NCBI GenBank assembly: GCA_944393685.1 | Contig: CALYAW010000002.1 | Location: forward strand, 205,586-269,585 | Direction of reading: 5' to 3' | DNA length: 64,000 nt | Origin: an uncultured Alphaproteobacteria bacterium | Lineage (GTDB): Bacteria > Pseudomonadota > Alphaproteobacteria > RF32 > CAG-239 | Shown here: positions 26,090 through 35,719 of the stretch, piece after piece | How positions within the stretch are numbered: position 1 is the first letter of the stretch | Layout of the letters: each line of letters begins with the position of its first letter | The notes under the pieces: model-generated | Told to the model about the DNA's origin: nothing | Database searches by the model: none | What the model saw: only the letters and a program-made list of their open reading frames with translations | Program-made: the position numbers and the translations under genes

Positions 26090-27442
26090 ATGAGTTGTCC
26101 AAATATCCATATTGTCGGCGCCGGTTTGGCCGGATCTGAAGCCGCATGGCAACTGGCCGAACGCGGCATAAAGGTTGTTATCCATGAGATGCGCCCTAAA
26201 AAATATTCTCCTGCTCATAAGACTCCTTATTGCGCCGAATTGGTTTGCTCTAACTCTTTGCGCTCTGATGATTGCTCAAACAGCGCTGTTGGTTTGTTAC
26301 ACCAAGAAATGCGAATGGCTCGTTCTTTGATTATGAAATGCGCCGATGAAACAAAAGTTCCTGCCGGCGGAGCCTTGGCTGTTGATCGTGACGGTTTTGC
26401 AAAACTTATTTCCCAATGTCTACAGTCCCATCCTAATATCAGCTTTGTTTGCGAAGAAATAACATCCCTATCTCAAATGATTGAAGGACGATGGATTATA
26501 GCGTCCGGCCCCCTGACGTCTCCCGCTCTTATTGCATCTATTTTAGATGCTACAGACCAACAATATCTTAATTTTTATGATGCGATTGCTCCCGTAATTT
26601 ACAAAGACAGCATTGATTTTGACAAAGCATGGTATCAGTCTCGTTATGACAAAGGCGATAAATTTGATTATATCAATTGTCCGCTTGATAAAGAGCAATA
26701 TTATGCCTTTGTCGATGAGCTTCTTAAAGGCAAAAAGGTTGAATTTCATGATTTTGAAAAAGCCGAATATTTTGATGGTTGTCTGCCTATTGAAGTTATG
26801 GCAGAACGAGGTGAAGACACTTTGCTTTTCGGCCCTATGAAGCCTGTCGGACTAACAAACTCTCATCATCCAAATATAAAACCTTATGCTGTCGTACAAC
26901 TTCGCCAAGACAATAAAGAAGACACTCTCCGCAATATGGTCGGATTTCAAACCAAGCTGAAATATGATGAGCAAAAACGAATTTTTAGAATGATACCCGG
27001 GCTTGAAAATGCCGAATTTGCAAGACTTGGCGGAATTCATAAAAATACATTTATTAAAAGTCCGCTTTTGCTTGATAAATGTTTGCGATTTAAAAAAATG
27101 CCCAATGTCAGCTTTGCCGGACAAATTACCGGTTGTGAAGGTTATGTTGAAAGCGCTGCTATCGGGTGGTTGGCCGGATATTTTGCTGCCTGTGAAATTT
27201 GTAATCATCAAATATACTTTCCACCTGAAACAACAGCTTTTGGTGCGATGCTCGGACATTTACAAGACATAACAAATATAGAAAATTATCAACCGATGAA
27301 CATTAATTTTGGGTTGTTTCCAACAATTTCCGTAGAGACAACGGCAACCGGAAAGCTGAGAAAAATTAAAGGTGCCGAGCGCAAAGCCGCTTATTGCCGC
27401 AGAGCTCTAGCCGATATCGCTCCATGGGTTAAACTTATATGA
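26090..27442 (+). CDS. trmFO: Folate/FAD-dependent tRNA methyltransferase TrmFO
   Basis: Makes ribothymidine at position 54 of tRNA using methylenetetrahydrofolate and FADH2 (450 aa). The FAD motif [17 protein letters not shown] starts the protein, then [16 protein letters not shown], the signature [25 protein letters not shown], and [20 protein letters not shown] near the C-terminus. TrmFO is found in Gram-positives and many alphaproteobacteria, in place of TrmA. Its stop overlaps hpnC by 4 bases. Confidence 0.95.
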   Translation: MSCPNIHIVGAGLAGSEAAWQLAERGIKVVIHEMRPKKYSPAHKTPYCAELVCSNSLRSDDCSNSAVGLLHQEMRMARSLIMKCADETKVPAGGALAVDRDGFAKLISQCLQSHPNISFVCEEITSLSQMIEGRWIIASGPLTSPALIASILDATDQQYLNFYDAIAPVIYKDSIDFDKAWYQSRYDKGDKFDYINCPLDKEQYYAFVDELLKGKKVEFHDFEKAEYFDGCLPIEVMAERGEDTLLFGPMKPVGLTNSHHPNIKPYAVVQLRQDNKEDTLRNMVGFQTKLKYDEQKRIFRMIPGLENAEFARLGGIHKNTFIKSPLLLDKCLRFKKMPNVSFAGQITGCEGYVESAAIGWLAGYFAACEICNHQIYFPPETTAFGAMLGHLQDITNIENYQPMNINFGLFPTISVETTATGKLRKIKGAERKAAYCRRALADIAPWVKLI

Positions 27443-28302
27443 TAGTACAACAATCAAAAAATATGAAAAACGAAAATTTCCCCGTAGAGGCCTTGGTTAA
27501 TAAAAATTTACGTCCTATCGTCTCTGCCTATTACAAAGCCGCCAGATTGGCTGATGACATCGCTGATTCCCCAATCTTGTCGCCAAAACAAAAACTCTTG
27601 CATTTAACAAATATTGAGCAGGATTTTCAAAACGGTTTCGGCAAAAAAAAACTAAAACATAATCTCGCGGAGCCTTTTGAACTCGGATGGATTTTTGCCG
27701 ATGAAGGTCTTGCTCCTTCTTTATATACTGATTTACTCAAAGCTTTTGAAAAAGATGCTTCTAACCAGAAAATTGCCGTATGGGAGCAATTAATTGATTA
27801 TTGCAGTTTTTCTGCCGCACCTGTTGGTAGGTTTATTCTGGCTCTTTATAACGAATCTCCTTCCTGCTACTTGCAAGCAGAAATCCTTTGTGCCGTATTG
27901 CAAATCACTAATCATCTGCAAGACTTACGTAAAGATGCAGAAACACTTAAACGTTGTTATCTGCCTCAAGATATGATGGATAAATATGATGTCAGATTGA
28001 GCGATATTTATTTGAATAAAAGTTCTCCTCAACTTTGTCTTCTTCTGACTGAAATGACTGATAAATTAAGCAAAATGCTAAAAGATGCTTCCGTGTTGCC
28101 AGCTTTGGTAAGAAGTATCAGACTTAAAATACAAATCGGTATTATCCTTTCTTTAACCAATTCCATGATAAAAAAGATAAAAAAGTATGATGTCTTAACT
28201 ACGCATATAAAACTGGATATCATAGATTGGGTTAAGGCTTTTAGTTTTGGAACTTTGCGCGGACTAACGCGCAGAACCGGCAAGTCGAGGAATATCGTAT
28301 GA
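27439..28302 (+). CDS. hpnC: Squalene synthesis protein HpnC (hydroxysqualene synthase)
   Basis: A 287-aa trans-isoprenyl diphosphate synthase-fold protein. In the hpnCDE route HpnC converts presqualene diphosphate to hydroxysqualene. The first acidic motif is ARLADDIAD and the second is [15 protein letters not shown]. The N-terminal [13 protein letters not shown] is typical of HpnC. It overlaps trmFO and hpnD by 4 bases each (ATGA), so it is translationally coupled with both. Confidence 0.9.
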   Translation: MIVQQSKNMKNENFPVEALVNKNLRPIVSAYYKAARLADDIADSPILSPKQKLLHLTNIEQDFQNGFGKKKLKHNLAEPFELGWIFADEGLAPSLYTDLLKAFEKDASNQKIAVWEQLIDYCSFSAAPVGRFILALYNESPSCYLQAEILCAVLQITNHLQDLRKDAETLKRCYLPQDMMDKYDVRLSDIYLNKSSPQLCLLLTEMTDKLSKMLKDASVLPALVRSIRLKIQIGIILSLTNSMIKKIKKYDVLTTHIKLDIIDWVKAFSFGTLRGLTRRTGKSRNIV

Positions 28303-29132
28303 ACAACATTCAGAAAATGGTAAAAAAATCAGGTACTTCTTTTTTTTGGGGAATGCGGCTTTTACCATCGGCAAAAAGAAATGCCATGTATACGATTTAT
28401 GCTTTTTTTCGGCATATTGATGATATTGTCGACGGTGATGCCCCGGTACAAGAAAAAATTGATTTACTGGATGCATGGCGACAAGAAATTGATAATATTT
28501 ATGACAAAAAAGTACCGACTACCGATATCGGACGCAAAATTTATAAAAATTGTATGCGTTTTAAACTTCCTAAAGAAGAATTTATTCGCATGATAGATAG
28601 TATTTCTATGGATCTACCCCACCCCATACAAGCACCCTCTATTCAAAAACTATATGAATATTGTCGCGGTGTTGCCGGTGTCCCCGGTAGTTTGTCATTA
28701 CGCATCTTTGGTTGTAGCGATGAAAAAATTATTGAAGATTTATCATTTTCTTTAGGAACGGCTTTGCAAATAACCAACATTTTACGCGATGTTAAAGAAG
28801 ACGCAATGTCTCAACGGCTGTATATTCCCAAAGAATTTCTCGAAAAAGCCGGTATTCAAACAACGGATCCATTGAGTGTTATTGTAAATAAGAATCTGGC
28901 ACTTGCTCGTGAAGAATTAGCCAAAATAGCTCACAAATGTTATGATAGTGCTTTTGAAATTCTGAAAAAACTTGATAAAAAAACAGCTCGTCCGGTTCGA
29001 GCCATTGCATATATTTACAAACGTTATTTTGATATCATGCAAAACCGCGGATGGGAGGTTATTTCTCCTAAACCTCACTTAGGTCGTCCTCTTAAACTTT
29101 ATCTCGCATTAAAAGCATTCTTTGGAAAGTAG
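28299..29132 (+). CDS. hpnD: Presqualene diphosphate synthase HpnD
   Basis: Joins two farnesyl diphosphates head-to-head to presqualene diphosphate (277 aa). It has the SFFWGMRLLPSAKRNAMYTI start, the acidic motif FRHIDDIVDG, YCRGVAGVPGSLSLRIFG and the second acidic motif NILRDVKEDAMSQRLYIP. It is the middle gene of hpnC-hpnD-hpnE. Confidence 0.93.
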   Translation: MNNIQKMVKKSGTSFFWGMRLLPSAKRNAMYTIYAFFRHIDDIVDGDAPVQEKIDLLDAWRQEIDNIYDKKVPTTDIGRKIYKNCMRFKLPKEEFIRMIDSISMDLPHPIQAPSIQKLYEYCRGVAGVPGSLSLRIFGCSDEKIIEDLSFSLGTALQITNILRDVKEDAMSQRLYIPKEFLEKAGIQTTDPLSVIVNKNLALAREELAKIAHKCYDSAFEILKKLDKKTARPVRAIAYIYKRYFDIMQNRGWEVISPKPHLGRPLKLYLALKAFFGK

Positions 29133-29135
29133 CCC

Positions 29136-30224
29136 ATGAATAGTATGGGTCCTACATATCATATTATCGGAGCAGGCATCGCCGGATTGGCTTGTGCTTA
29201 TGAACTAAAGCAAAAAGACAAAAACATCCATACGGTTCTTTATGAGGCAGGAGAGAGAATCGGCGGCAGAGCCTATTCTTATGAGGATAAAGACTTAAAT
29301 CGCCGCCTTGATAATGCAACCCATGTTATTATTGGCGCAAATAAAAATATGGCCCGCTTTATTAATCACAATGAATGGGAAAATCTCACATATTTTTGGG
29401 ATGTGGAACAAGATGCTCTTTCTAGTCAGCATCAACGCTTTTTGGCGCATATTTTTAAATCCATGTGTAATACGCCTCCCTCTCAAATTGCCAGAGACAT
29501 TATCCGCAAAATATTATGGCTGACATTTCCGTGGACACGAAAAAAAAGACAAATTTATTATTCCAAACAAGATTTATCACAAAAATTTGCCAATTTCTTT
29601 CTTGGTTCGGTCGATGAGCTTAAACTATCTCATAAGCTCTTGAAGATAGATAGTTTGTTTGGGCGAGCAGCACAACTAAACTTCAACTCCGAAGTGGTTG
29701 AAATTGGTCCTGATGATGTTGTTATTCTTGCGCTTGATAATCGTAATTATGCAAAATTATTTAATGAACAGGAGCTTGCTCATCATTCAATCATAAATAT
29801 AGTTTATCAAACATCACAAAAAATCAATCTTCCTAAGGCCGCTTCTTTTGTCGGTGTTATCAATGGACTGTCTGATTGGATTTTTATAAATGACGATATT
29901 TTAACAGTAACTATCTCAGTTGCAGATGATGCTCCCGCAGATTTACAAGAACTGGCGCGTCTGGTTTGGAAAGAAATTGATAAATTACGAGGTGTTAATT
30001 CGGCATTTGTACCTGCTTTTAAGGTCAGTTGCCACAAACATGCAACAATTTCTCAAGATGAAAGTAGCAACGCGCACCGTCCTATATCGGCTCAAGGCAG
30101 ATTTCCGAATCTTTTTGTAGCTGGAGACTGGACCATGCAAAATTATCCTTGTTGTATGGAATCGGCTTATTTATCCGCAAAAAGGGCTGTCAAAACCATT
30201 TTCAAAATAAAAAATAAAATTTAA
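29136..30224 (+). CDS. hpnE: Hydroxysqualene dehydroxylase HpnE (short form)
   Basis: FAD-dependent amine-oxidase-type enzyme that reduces hydroxysqualene to squalene. FAD motif YHIIGAGIAGLACAYEL, then GERIGGRAYS, and the closing NLFVAGDWTMQNYPCCMESA. At 362 aa it is some 50 residues shorter than typical HpnE, with the gap in the middle of the substrate domain; both ends are intact. The start is 3 bases after hpnD. No squalene-hopene cyclase lies in this window. Confidence 0.88.
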   Translation: MNSMGPTYHIIGAGIAGLACAYELKQKDKNIHTVLYEAGERIGGRAYSYEDKDLNRRLDNATHVIIGANKNMARFINHNEWENLTYFWDVEQDALSSQHQRFLAHIFKSMCNTPPSQIARDIIRKILWLTFPWTRKKRQIYYSKQDLSQKFANFFLGSVDELKLSHKLLKIDSLFGRAAQLNFNSEVVEIGPDDVVILALDNRNYAKLFNEQELAHHSIINIVYQTSQKINLPKAASFVGVINGLSDWIFINDDILTVTISVADDAPADLQELARLVWKEIDKLRGVNSAFVPAFKVSCHKHATISQDESSNAHRPISAQGRFPNLFVAGDWTMQNYPCCMESAYLSAKRAVKTIFKIKNKI

Positions 30225-30269
30225 AAACATTATTTTTTCTTACATAATCAATGCCTCACCCATAAAAAT

Positions 30270-30298
30270 GACAAAATTTTCAAATTTTGACAAAATTT
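30270..30298. promoter_or_regulatory. Direct and inverted repeats in the putative promoter of the 30417 gene
   Basis: CAAAATTT-TC-AAATTTTG (30272-30289) is a perfect inverted repeat, and GACAAAATTT occurs twice 19 bases apart (30270 and 30289). A TTGACA hexamer (30287-30292) overlaps them. Possible operator; in such AT-rich DNA this is tentative. Confidence 0.35.
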
Positions 30299-30355
30299 CC
30301 TATTGCACCCGTAATTAAAATATGATATATTGCTTGTTAGTGATAAAAAATTATT

Positions 30356-30388
30356 ATGACTACGGTTATGAAAAAAAGATGTAGTCAT
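30356..30388 (+). promoter_or_regulatory. Hairpin in the leader of the 30417 gene, possible attenuator
   Basis: ATGACTAC and GTAGTCAT pair around a 17-base A-rich loop and are followed by TTTTCGTTT, only 20 bases before the start of the next gene. Confidence 0.4.
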
Positions 30389-30416
30389 TTTCGTTTAACT
30401 ATAAAAAAAAATAAAA

Positions 30417-30644
30417 ATGAAAAAACCCAAGAAAAAAACAAACTGGTTTAATCGCCAGTTAGGCAAAGTTCAACTTTTGCCTTGGTACTGGAAAGTTATC
30501 GCTACTATCGTGATATTCTTTCTGGGTGGAACCTTTGGTACCCAACTATTCACTTCTGCCAGCGATTTGTCTTTGTTTCTCGGCTTCGCTATTTTGGTAG
30601 TGACACTTTGGTTGCTTATCCAAATGTGGTTTCCTAAAAAATAA
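30417..30644 (+). CDS. Small two-helix membrane protein
   Basis: A 75-aa protein with a basic start (MKKPKKKTNWFNRQ) and two hydrophobic helices (WYWKVIATIVIFFLGG and LFLGFAILVVTLWLLIQMWF). Both ends probably lie in the cytoplasm. It has no Shine-Dalgarno sequence; the ATG follows an almost pure A leader. It is 41 bases upstream of the SPFH lipoprotein gene and may work with it. No family recognised. Confidence 0.65.
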   Translation: MKKPKKKTNWFNRQLGKVQLLPWYWKVIATIVIFFLGGTFGTQLFTSASDLSLFLGFAILVVTLWLLIQMWFPKK

Positions 30645-30685
30645 TAAATTAATAAAAAAAATAATAACTTAAAAATTTTAGAAAA

Positions 30686-31585
30686 ATGAAAAAGACTAAC
30701 ATCAAAACAGCAGTTATCGCCGTAATCGCAATCTTCTTAATGTCTTCATGCACATACGTACGACAAGGAGAAGTCGCTCTCAAAGTTTATGAGTTGGGAG
30801 AGAAAAAAGGTCAAATCGAAGTTCTCGGCCCGGGAAGATACGCTAAACACTGGTTTGGGTACTTCTCATACAAACATTTTCCGACAACACTTCAGCAATG
30901 GTCTTGGACCGCAAATGAAGAAGAAGGAAGTCGCGGAAATGAGGAGATTACCTATCAGGCGGAAGGAGAAAAGGTTTCTGCCGATGTCGGTATTGAATTC
31001 GAATTTCCTAAAAGTAATGAGGAAATAATCGCTTTCTATAAAAAATATAGAAAGACGCCGCAAGAATTCATTGATTTGTATCTGCGCAAAGACGTACGTT
31101 CTGCTTTTAACAAGGTTGTAGAAAGTTTACCGATCGAAGTCGTTTATTCTAGCGGAAAAGATTCCATTCGTCAGCAAGTTCAGAATATTATGTCTGAAAA
31201 ATATGCCAAGGATGGTATCGTGATATCGGAAATAACTTATCTCTCAAATGTTCGACTTTCTGATAAAGTTAGAGATGCTATAACCGCCAAACTTGAGGCT
31301 AAGCAAAAAGCAGAAATGAGAGAAAATGAAGTGGCCGAGGCTGAAGCTGAAGCTCGTAAAAAAGCAGCGGCTGCAGAAGGCGAAGCTCAACGACTTGTTA
31401 AAGAAGCTGAAGGTAGAGCTAAAGCTATGGATATTGAAGGTAAAGCTCTTGCTCGAAACCCTCAGGTTCTCAAGCTCAAAGAACTTGAGATGCAAACTAC
31501 CTTGGCAAAATCTGCTGCAGGTTGGCAATATGTCAATCTTTCAGCTGAGCAAAGCGGACAACTGCTGAATTTGGGTTCAAAATAA
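30686..31585 (+). CDS. SPFH/prohibitin-like lipoprotein
   Basis: A 299-aa membrane-anchored protein of the band-7 superfamily. The N-terminus is a lipoprotein signal ending LMSSC (Cys22). The SPFH domain spans about 25-200, starting VRQGEVALKVYELGEKKG and including VSADVGIEFEFPKS. A long Ala/Glu/Lys coiled coil follows (EVAEAEAEARKKAAAAEGEA). Relatives form large membrane rings that organise proteases or lipids. A lipid anchor rather than a transmembrane helix is notable. Its leader lacks a Shine-Dalgarno site and is A/T-only, like its small neighbour, which is reminiscent of Bacteroidota genes. Confidence 0.85.
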   Translation: MKKTNIKTAVIAVIAIFLMSSCTYVRQGEVALKVYELGEKKGQIEVLGPGRYAKHWFGYFSYKHFPTTLQQWSWTANEEEGSRGNEEITYQAEGEKVSADVGIEFEFPKSNEEIIAFYKKYRKTPQEFIDLYLRKDVRSAFNKVVESLPIEVVYSSGKDSIRQQVQNIMSEKYAKDGIVISEITYLSNVRLSDKVRDAITAKLEAKQKAEMRENEVAEAEAEARKKAAAAEGEAQRLVKEAEGRAKAMDIEGKALARNPQVLKLKELEMQTTLAKSAAGWQYVNLSAEQSGQLLNLGSK

Positions 31586-31602
31586 CAATATGAGCCCCAT
31601 TT

Positions 31603-31640
31603 GCCCCCTTTTTCTGAAACTTCAGAAAGGGGGCTTTTTT
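31603..31640 (+). terminator. Strong terminator after the SPFH gene
   Basis: GCCCCCTTT and AAAGGGGGC, with an inner CTGAA/TTCAG pairing, followed by TTTTTT. Confidence 0.9.
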
Positions 31641-31651
31641 ATATTAAATAA

Positions 31652-32338
31652 TTAGTAATCCATCAACTCCAGCATTGCATCTATTAGATTTGACGTGCCC
31701 ATGGCTACTTCTTGCATTGATTTGGCCAACATATAACATGGCGTGGTTACTATTTTGTGCTCTTCATCCACACATACTTCCGTTGCTTCCTTGTTCTCAT
31801 GCCGGGCTCCGCTTTTACATATACCGGAAGAAACATCCTTATCGTTGCCAATTGTTATCGTGATGTGCTCTTTGCCTAAGACCCTTGACAATACGACCGG
31901 AGCTATGCACATGGCTCCTATTACCAACCCCTGCTGATAGCTTTCTTCTATAGCTCGACGAACCTCTTGGTTTATATCACATTCTGAGCCCTTGAGTGCG
32001 AAATCACTCAAGTTAAGCGCTGCTCCAAAGCCCCCCGGAAAAACTATTCCTTCAAAATCTTGCGCTCTGAATTCTGACAAATCTTTGATATTTCCTCGGC
32101 AGATACGCGCCGACTCCGCCAATACATTACGATTATCTTCATCTCCGGAGATGGCTACTGCTTCTCCCGTAAAGTGGTCTATTGTGCGGGCCTGCCATGT
32201 GTTGGGAGCAAAACATTGATATTCGCTTCCACTGCGCTCTATGGCCAACATGGTTAATACCGCTTCGTGAATTTCTGAACCATCAAAAACACCACAGCCG
32301 GATAAAACAACTGCAAAACGAGGAGTTTTCATTTCCAT
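31652..32338 (-). CDS. elbB: ElbB, DJ-1/PfpI-family glyoxalase-like protein
   Basis: A 228-aa class I amidotransferase-like protein matching E. coli ElbB along its length: VVLSGCGVFDGSEIHEAVL at the start, FPGGFGAALNLSDFA in the middle, GAMCIAPVVLSRVLG with the nucleophile-elbow Cys, and a C-terminal EEHKIVTTPCYMLA. ElbB has been linked to isoprenoid synthesis and has weak glyoxalase activity. The isoprenoid gene ispH lies about 1.4 kb away on the opposite strand. The start follows AAAGGA. Confidence 0.92.
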   Translation of the reverse strand: MEMKTPRFAVVLSGCGVFDGSEIHEAVLTMLAIERSGSEYQCFAPNTWQARTIDHFTGEAVAISGDEDNRNVLAESARICRGNIKDLSEFRAQDFEGIVFPGGFGAALNLSDFALKGSECDINQEVRRAIEESYQQGLVIGAMCIAPVVLSRVLGKEHITITIGNDKDVSSGICKSGARHENKEATEVCVDEEHKIVTTPCYMLAKSMQEVAMGTSNLIDAMLELMDY

Positions 32339-32430
32339 AAATTAATTCCTTTCTTTTTTTGAATTATCGGATATAAATATGTCTATATATAACAGTATTC
32401 ATTGTGAATTGAAATGGAAACAATAAAATT

Positions 32431-33693
32431 ATGCAGTCAAAAATAACTACGTTAAAAAACGGATTGCGCATTATTACATCTTCCAATCCGCAGCTTGAAA
32501 CAGTTTCTCTCGGTATTTGGGTTAAAACTGGTTCAGCATATGAAAAACCTGAAGTGAACGGTATTTCTCATTTTCTGGAACATATGTCCTTTAAGGGAAC
32601 AAAAAAACGAACTGCTTTGGAAATTTCTGAAGCAATTGAAGATGTCGGCGGACAATCTAATGCCTATACCTCTCGTGAATTTACTGCTTATTATGCAAAA
32701 ATGCTCAAAAACGATGCCGAATTGGCCTTAGATGTCTTGGCAGATTCTCTGATAAACTCAACTTTTCCCGAAGAGGAATTGCAAAAAGAACGTGAAGTCG
32801 TCGTTCAAGAAATTAAACAAACTATTGATACTCCTGATGATATTGTTTTTGACTATTTTCAAGAAGCGGCCTTTTCTAATCAGGCCTTGGGACGCTCCAT
32901 CTTGGGGCCTAAGGAATTGGTTCGAGGCTTTAGCCGTGAAACTCTTCAAAACTACCTCAACACAAATTATGCCGCCGAAAATATGGTCGTTTGCGCTGTC
33001 GGAAATGTAAATCATGATGATTTTGTGCATATGACTCTAGAACGTATGTCTTCTGTTAAAGAAAAAACAAACTTTATTCCTGATACCCAGAAATATAATG
33101 GTGGTTTCTTTATAGAAAAACGTGATATTGAGCAAGCTCATGTCCTGTTGGGATTTGAAGGCGTTCCTTATTCAACCGAGCAATATTACCCCATTATTCT
33201 ATTGTCTACATTATTTGGCGGCGGAATGTCTTCAAGGCTATTCCAAGAAATTCGTGAAAAACGCGGCTTGGTATATTCGGTATATAGTTTTACGGGATCT
33301 CATACAAATACTGGTATCTTCGGAATATATGCCGGAACAGGAGCCAAAGATTTACCTACATTACTGCCCGTTATTGTGGAGGAAATCAAAAAAGTCTGTA
33401 ATGAAAAAGTGTTACAAAAAGAATTGGATCGAGCTAAGACACAACTCAAAGCTAGCATGCTGATGTCTTTGGAAAGTTCTTCCTCCGTAGCGGAAATTTT
33501 AGCTCGTCAACATCTGATATACAATCGAATTATTCCGGTAGAAGAAATGGTTGAACGAATCGAAAAAGTAACGCTGGACGATATTTTGAATATTGCGCAA
33601 ACTGTTTTTGCCTCAAAGCCTACCTATACTTTGCTTGGCGCTGTTGATAAACATATGGACTACGACCAACTGCAAAAATCTTTGAAAGACTAA
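32431..33693 (+). CDS. M16 zinc peptidase (mitochondrial-processing-peptidase type)
   Basis: A 420-aa insulinase-family protease with the inverted zinc motif HFLEH in GISHFLEHMSFKGT (about residues 45-58) and the downstream Glu in QKEREVVVQEI. A Gly-rich loop FGGGMSSRLFQEIREKRGL near 260-280 matches the substrate-binding loop of the MPP alpha/beta class. This single-chain type is common in alphaproteobacteria and is the closest bacterial relative of MPP. It has no signal peptide. Followed after 2 bases by ispH. Confidence 0.9.
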   Translation: MQSKITTLKNGLRIITSSNPQLETVSLGIWVKTGSAYEKPEVNGISHFLEHMSFKGTKKRTALEISEAIEDVGGQSNAYTSREFTAYYAKMLKNDAELALDVLADSLINSTFPEEELQKEREVVVQEIKQTIDTPDDIVFDYFQEAAFSNQALGRSILGPKELVRGFSRETLQNYLNTNYAAENMVVCAVGNVNHDDFVHMTLERMSSVKEKTNFIPDTQKYNGGFFIEKRDIEQAHVLLGFEGVPYSTEQYYPIILLSTLFGGGMSSRLFQEIREKRGLVYSVYSFTGSHTNTGIFGIYAGTGAKDLPTLLPVIVEEIKKVCNEKVLQKELDRAKTQLKASMLMSLESSSSVAEILARQHLIYNRIIPVEEMVERIEKVTLDDILNIAQTVFASKPTYTLLGAVDKHMDYDQLQKSLKD

Positions 33694-33695
33694 AA

Positions 33696-34616
33696 ATGAC
33701 CTCTCTTTCTGACATATTTTTGGCTACGCCACGAGGATTTTGCAGCGGAGTTCGAAGAGCGGTTAATTTAGTTGAAAAGACCTTGCAAAACTATGGTGCT
33801 CCTGTTTATGTTCGTCATGAAATTGTTCATAACAAGCATGTGGTTGAAAATCTGCGAAAAAAAGGCGTTGTCTTTATTGAAGAACTTTCTGAAATAACAG
33901 ATACTTCCAGACCTGTTGTTATCTCTGCTCATGGCGCCCCTAAACATGTATATACAGAAGCTCAACAGCTTGGTATTAAACTCATAGATGCGACCTGCCC
34001 CTTGGTTGAAAAAGTGCATAAAAAAATAATTCGCTTGGAACAAGAAAAAAAGAATATTGTTGTCATCGGAAAAAATGGACATCCAGAAATATTGGGAACT
34101 GTCGGACAATTAAACAATACCTCTGAGTACAAAATTATTTTTTCCGTACAAGATGCAGAAAAACTTCAGTTTTCCTCCGATGCTCCTATTGGTTTGGTGA
34201 CACAAACAACTCTTTGTGTCTCTGATGTGGCAAATATTATGACTGTGCTGCAGAGACGTTTTGGTAATATTGACGCCTTGTCCAAAAGCGATACCTGCTA
34301 TGCTACCACTCACCGTCAAACCGCAATATTGGAGTTGGTGAAACACTCTTCTTTGATTGTGGTGATTGGTTCAAAAAATTCTTCTAATTCTCAGCAACTA
34401 AAGAAAATAGCAATGGAAGCCGGTGCTAAAAAAGCTTTTTTGATTGATGATGTTTCCGAAATGCCTTGGAATGAAATTTCTGACGAACCATCTATCGGAA
34501 TTAGCGCGGGAGCCTCCGCTCCGGAAGAGTTGGTAGACAATATGCTGAAAGAACTTAAAAAGCGTTATACTAATCTTAAGATTCATGATATTATAGTAGC
34601 TAAGGAAGGTGTCTAG
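33696..34616 (+). CDS. ispH: 4-hydroxy-3-methylbut-2-enyl diphosphate reductase
   Basis: Last step of the MEP isoprenoid pathway, giving IPP and DMAPP (306 aa). The three Cys ligands of the [4Fe-4S] cluster are present: PRGFCSGVRRAV, DATCPLVEKVH and KSDTCYATTHRQ. ISAHGAP supplies the active-site His, and the Glu motif lies near 125. It supplies precursors to the squalene genes at 27-30 kb. It immediately follows the M16 gene. Confidence 0.95.
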   Translation: MTSLSDIFLATPRGFCSGVRRAVNLVEKTLQNYGAPVYVRHEIVHNKHVVENLRKKGVVFIEELSEITDTSRPVVISAHGAPKHVYTEAQQLGIKLIDATCPLVEKVHKKIIRLEQEKKNIVVIGKNGHPEILGTVGQLNNTSEYKIIFSVQDAEKLQFSSDAPIGLVTQTTLCVSDVANIMTVLQRRFGNIDALSKSDTCYATTHRQTAILELVKHSSLIVVIGSKNSSNSQQLKKIAMEAGAKKAFLIDDVSEMPWNEISDEPSIGISAGASAPEELVDNMLKELKKRYTNLKIHDIIVAKEGV

Positions 34617-34651
34617 CCCTATTTGCCGACTATTGCTTAAGGAGAAAAAAC

Positions 34652-35719
34652 ATGTCCAGAGCGGAAGACCTTTTTCAAAAGCTGATATATTTTGGCGAAG
34701 ATGCTATTGATGAATTTATCATAAATCGGCAAACTGAAGAGCTATTCTTGGATTTTAAGCAAGCCGTTTCTTCGGGAAAAAATTTTACCACTCTCCATCG
34801 TGATGATCGGAAAAATTTGGCAAAAGCAATATCTGGCTTTGGTAATTCCGAGGGCGGCGTAATTATCTGGGGTGTTGAGTGTTCTCGCGATGTGGAAGCG
34901 GGTGATGTGGCTCAAGCTAAAGTTAAAGTACAAAACGTACATCGTTTTTTGAGTTGGATCGAAAACGCAATCTCAGGGTGCACTATTCCTAGTCACAACA
35001 AAGTCCGAAATCATGTGATTAGCTGTGATGAAAATGGAGATGGTTTTTTGGCTACTTATATTCCTAAGAGCGAAATTGCTCCTTTGATGACGACTAGTAA
35101 CAGCGCTATTTATATTCGTTCTGGTTCTAATAATGTGCCCGCTCCCTACGCCGTCATTGCCGGAATGTTTGGACGGTGTCCGCAGCCTAATGTCGAATTG
35201 ATTATGGGCGAACGTAAACTTGAACTTCTTGATAATATTGATGAAGATATGCTCTATCCTAACAGTATAGATAATCCTCCTAAACAATATGTCAAACTAT
35301 CTTTTGCCATACAGATTGCTAACGCCAGCAATGTAATTGCCAGAGAACTCTATCTCTCTTGCCAAACGGTGCAAAACGGCGGTGAGTATAATAAAGTTCG
35401 ATTTAGTAACTATAACCAAATGGATGCTATCCCCGGTGCGGAAGGGCAGCTTAACCTCATTACGCGCCCCGATTTGCGCTTGCCTCCTCGAGGAATTGTT
35501 CGCTTTTGTAATGTCGAATTTGTGTTATCTCCATATATTGATGATGATTTTCTGATTGAAGGAGTGGTTGGCGCAGATAACGCAGCTCCTCATGATTTTA
35601 GAATAAACGTACAAAAAAATAAATTGCGTTCGTTTGTTGCTCGTGTGATGCGCGGCGAAGAAGACAACCTCGTTTTGCTTAATGAGTTTTTTAATGACTA
35701 TATTCACGGTGAACTCTGA
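34652..35719 (+). CDS. AlbA_2 (Schlafen-like) putative nucleic-acid-binding protein
   Basis: A 355-aa protein whose N-terminal 170 residues match the AlbA_2 pattern: [14 protein letters not shown], then [20 protein letters not shown], and a later [11 protein letters not shown] and [12 protein letters not shown] segment. The C-terminal half is beta-rich and unrecognised. AlbA_2 proteins are found as regulators and, fused to other domains, in phage defence; here there is no obvious effector. It overlaps rnhA by 1 base and has an AAGGAG site. Confidence 0.75.
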   Translation: MSRAEDLFQKLIYFGEDAIDEFIINRQTEELFLDFKQAVSSGKNFTTLHRDDRKNLAKAISGFGNSEGGVIIWGVECSRDVEAGDVAQAKVKVQNVHRFLSWIENAISGCTIPSHNKVRNHVISCDENGDGFLATYIPKSEIAPLMTTSNSAIYIRSGSNNVPAPYAVIAGMFGRCPQPNVELIMGERKLELLDNIDEDMLYPNSIDNPPKQYVKLSFAIQIANASNVIARELYLSCQTVQNGGEYNKVRFSNYNQMDAIPGAEGQLNLITRPDLRLPPRGIVRFCNVEFVLSPYIDDDFLIEGVVGADNAAPHDFRINVQKNKLRSFVARVMRGEEDNLVLLNEFFNDYIHGEL

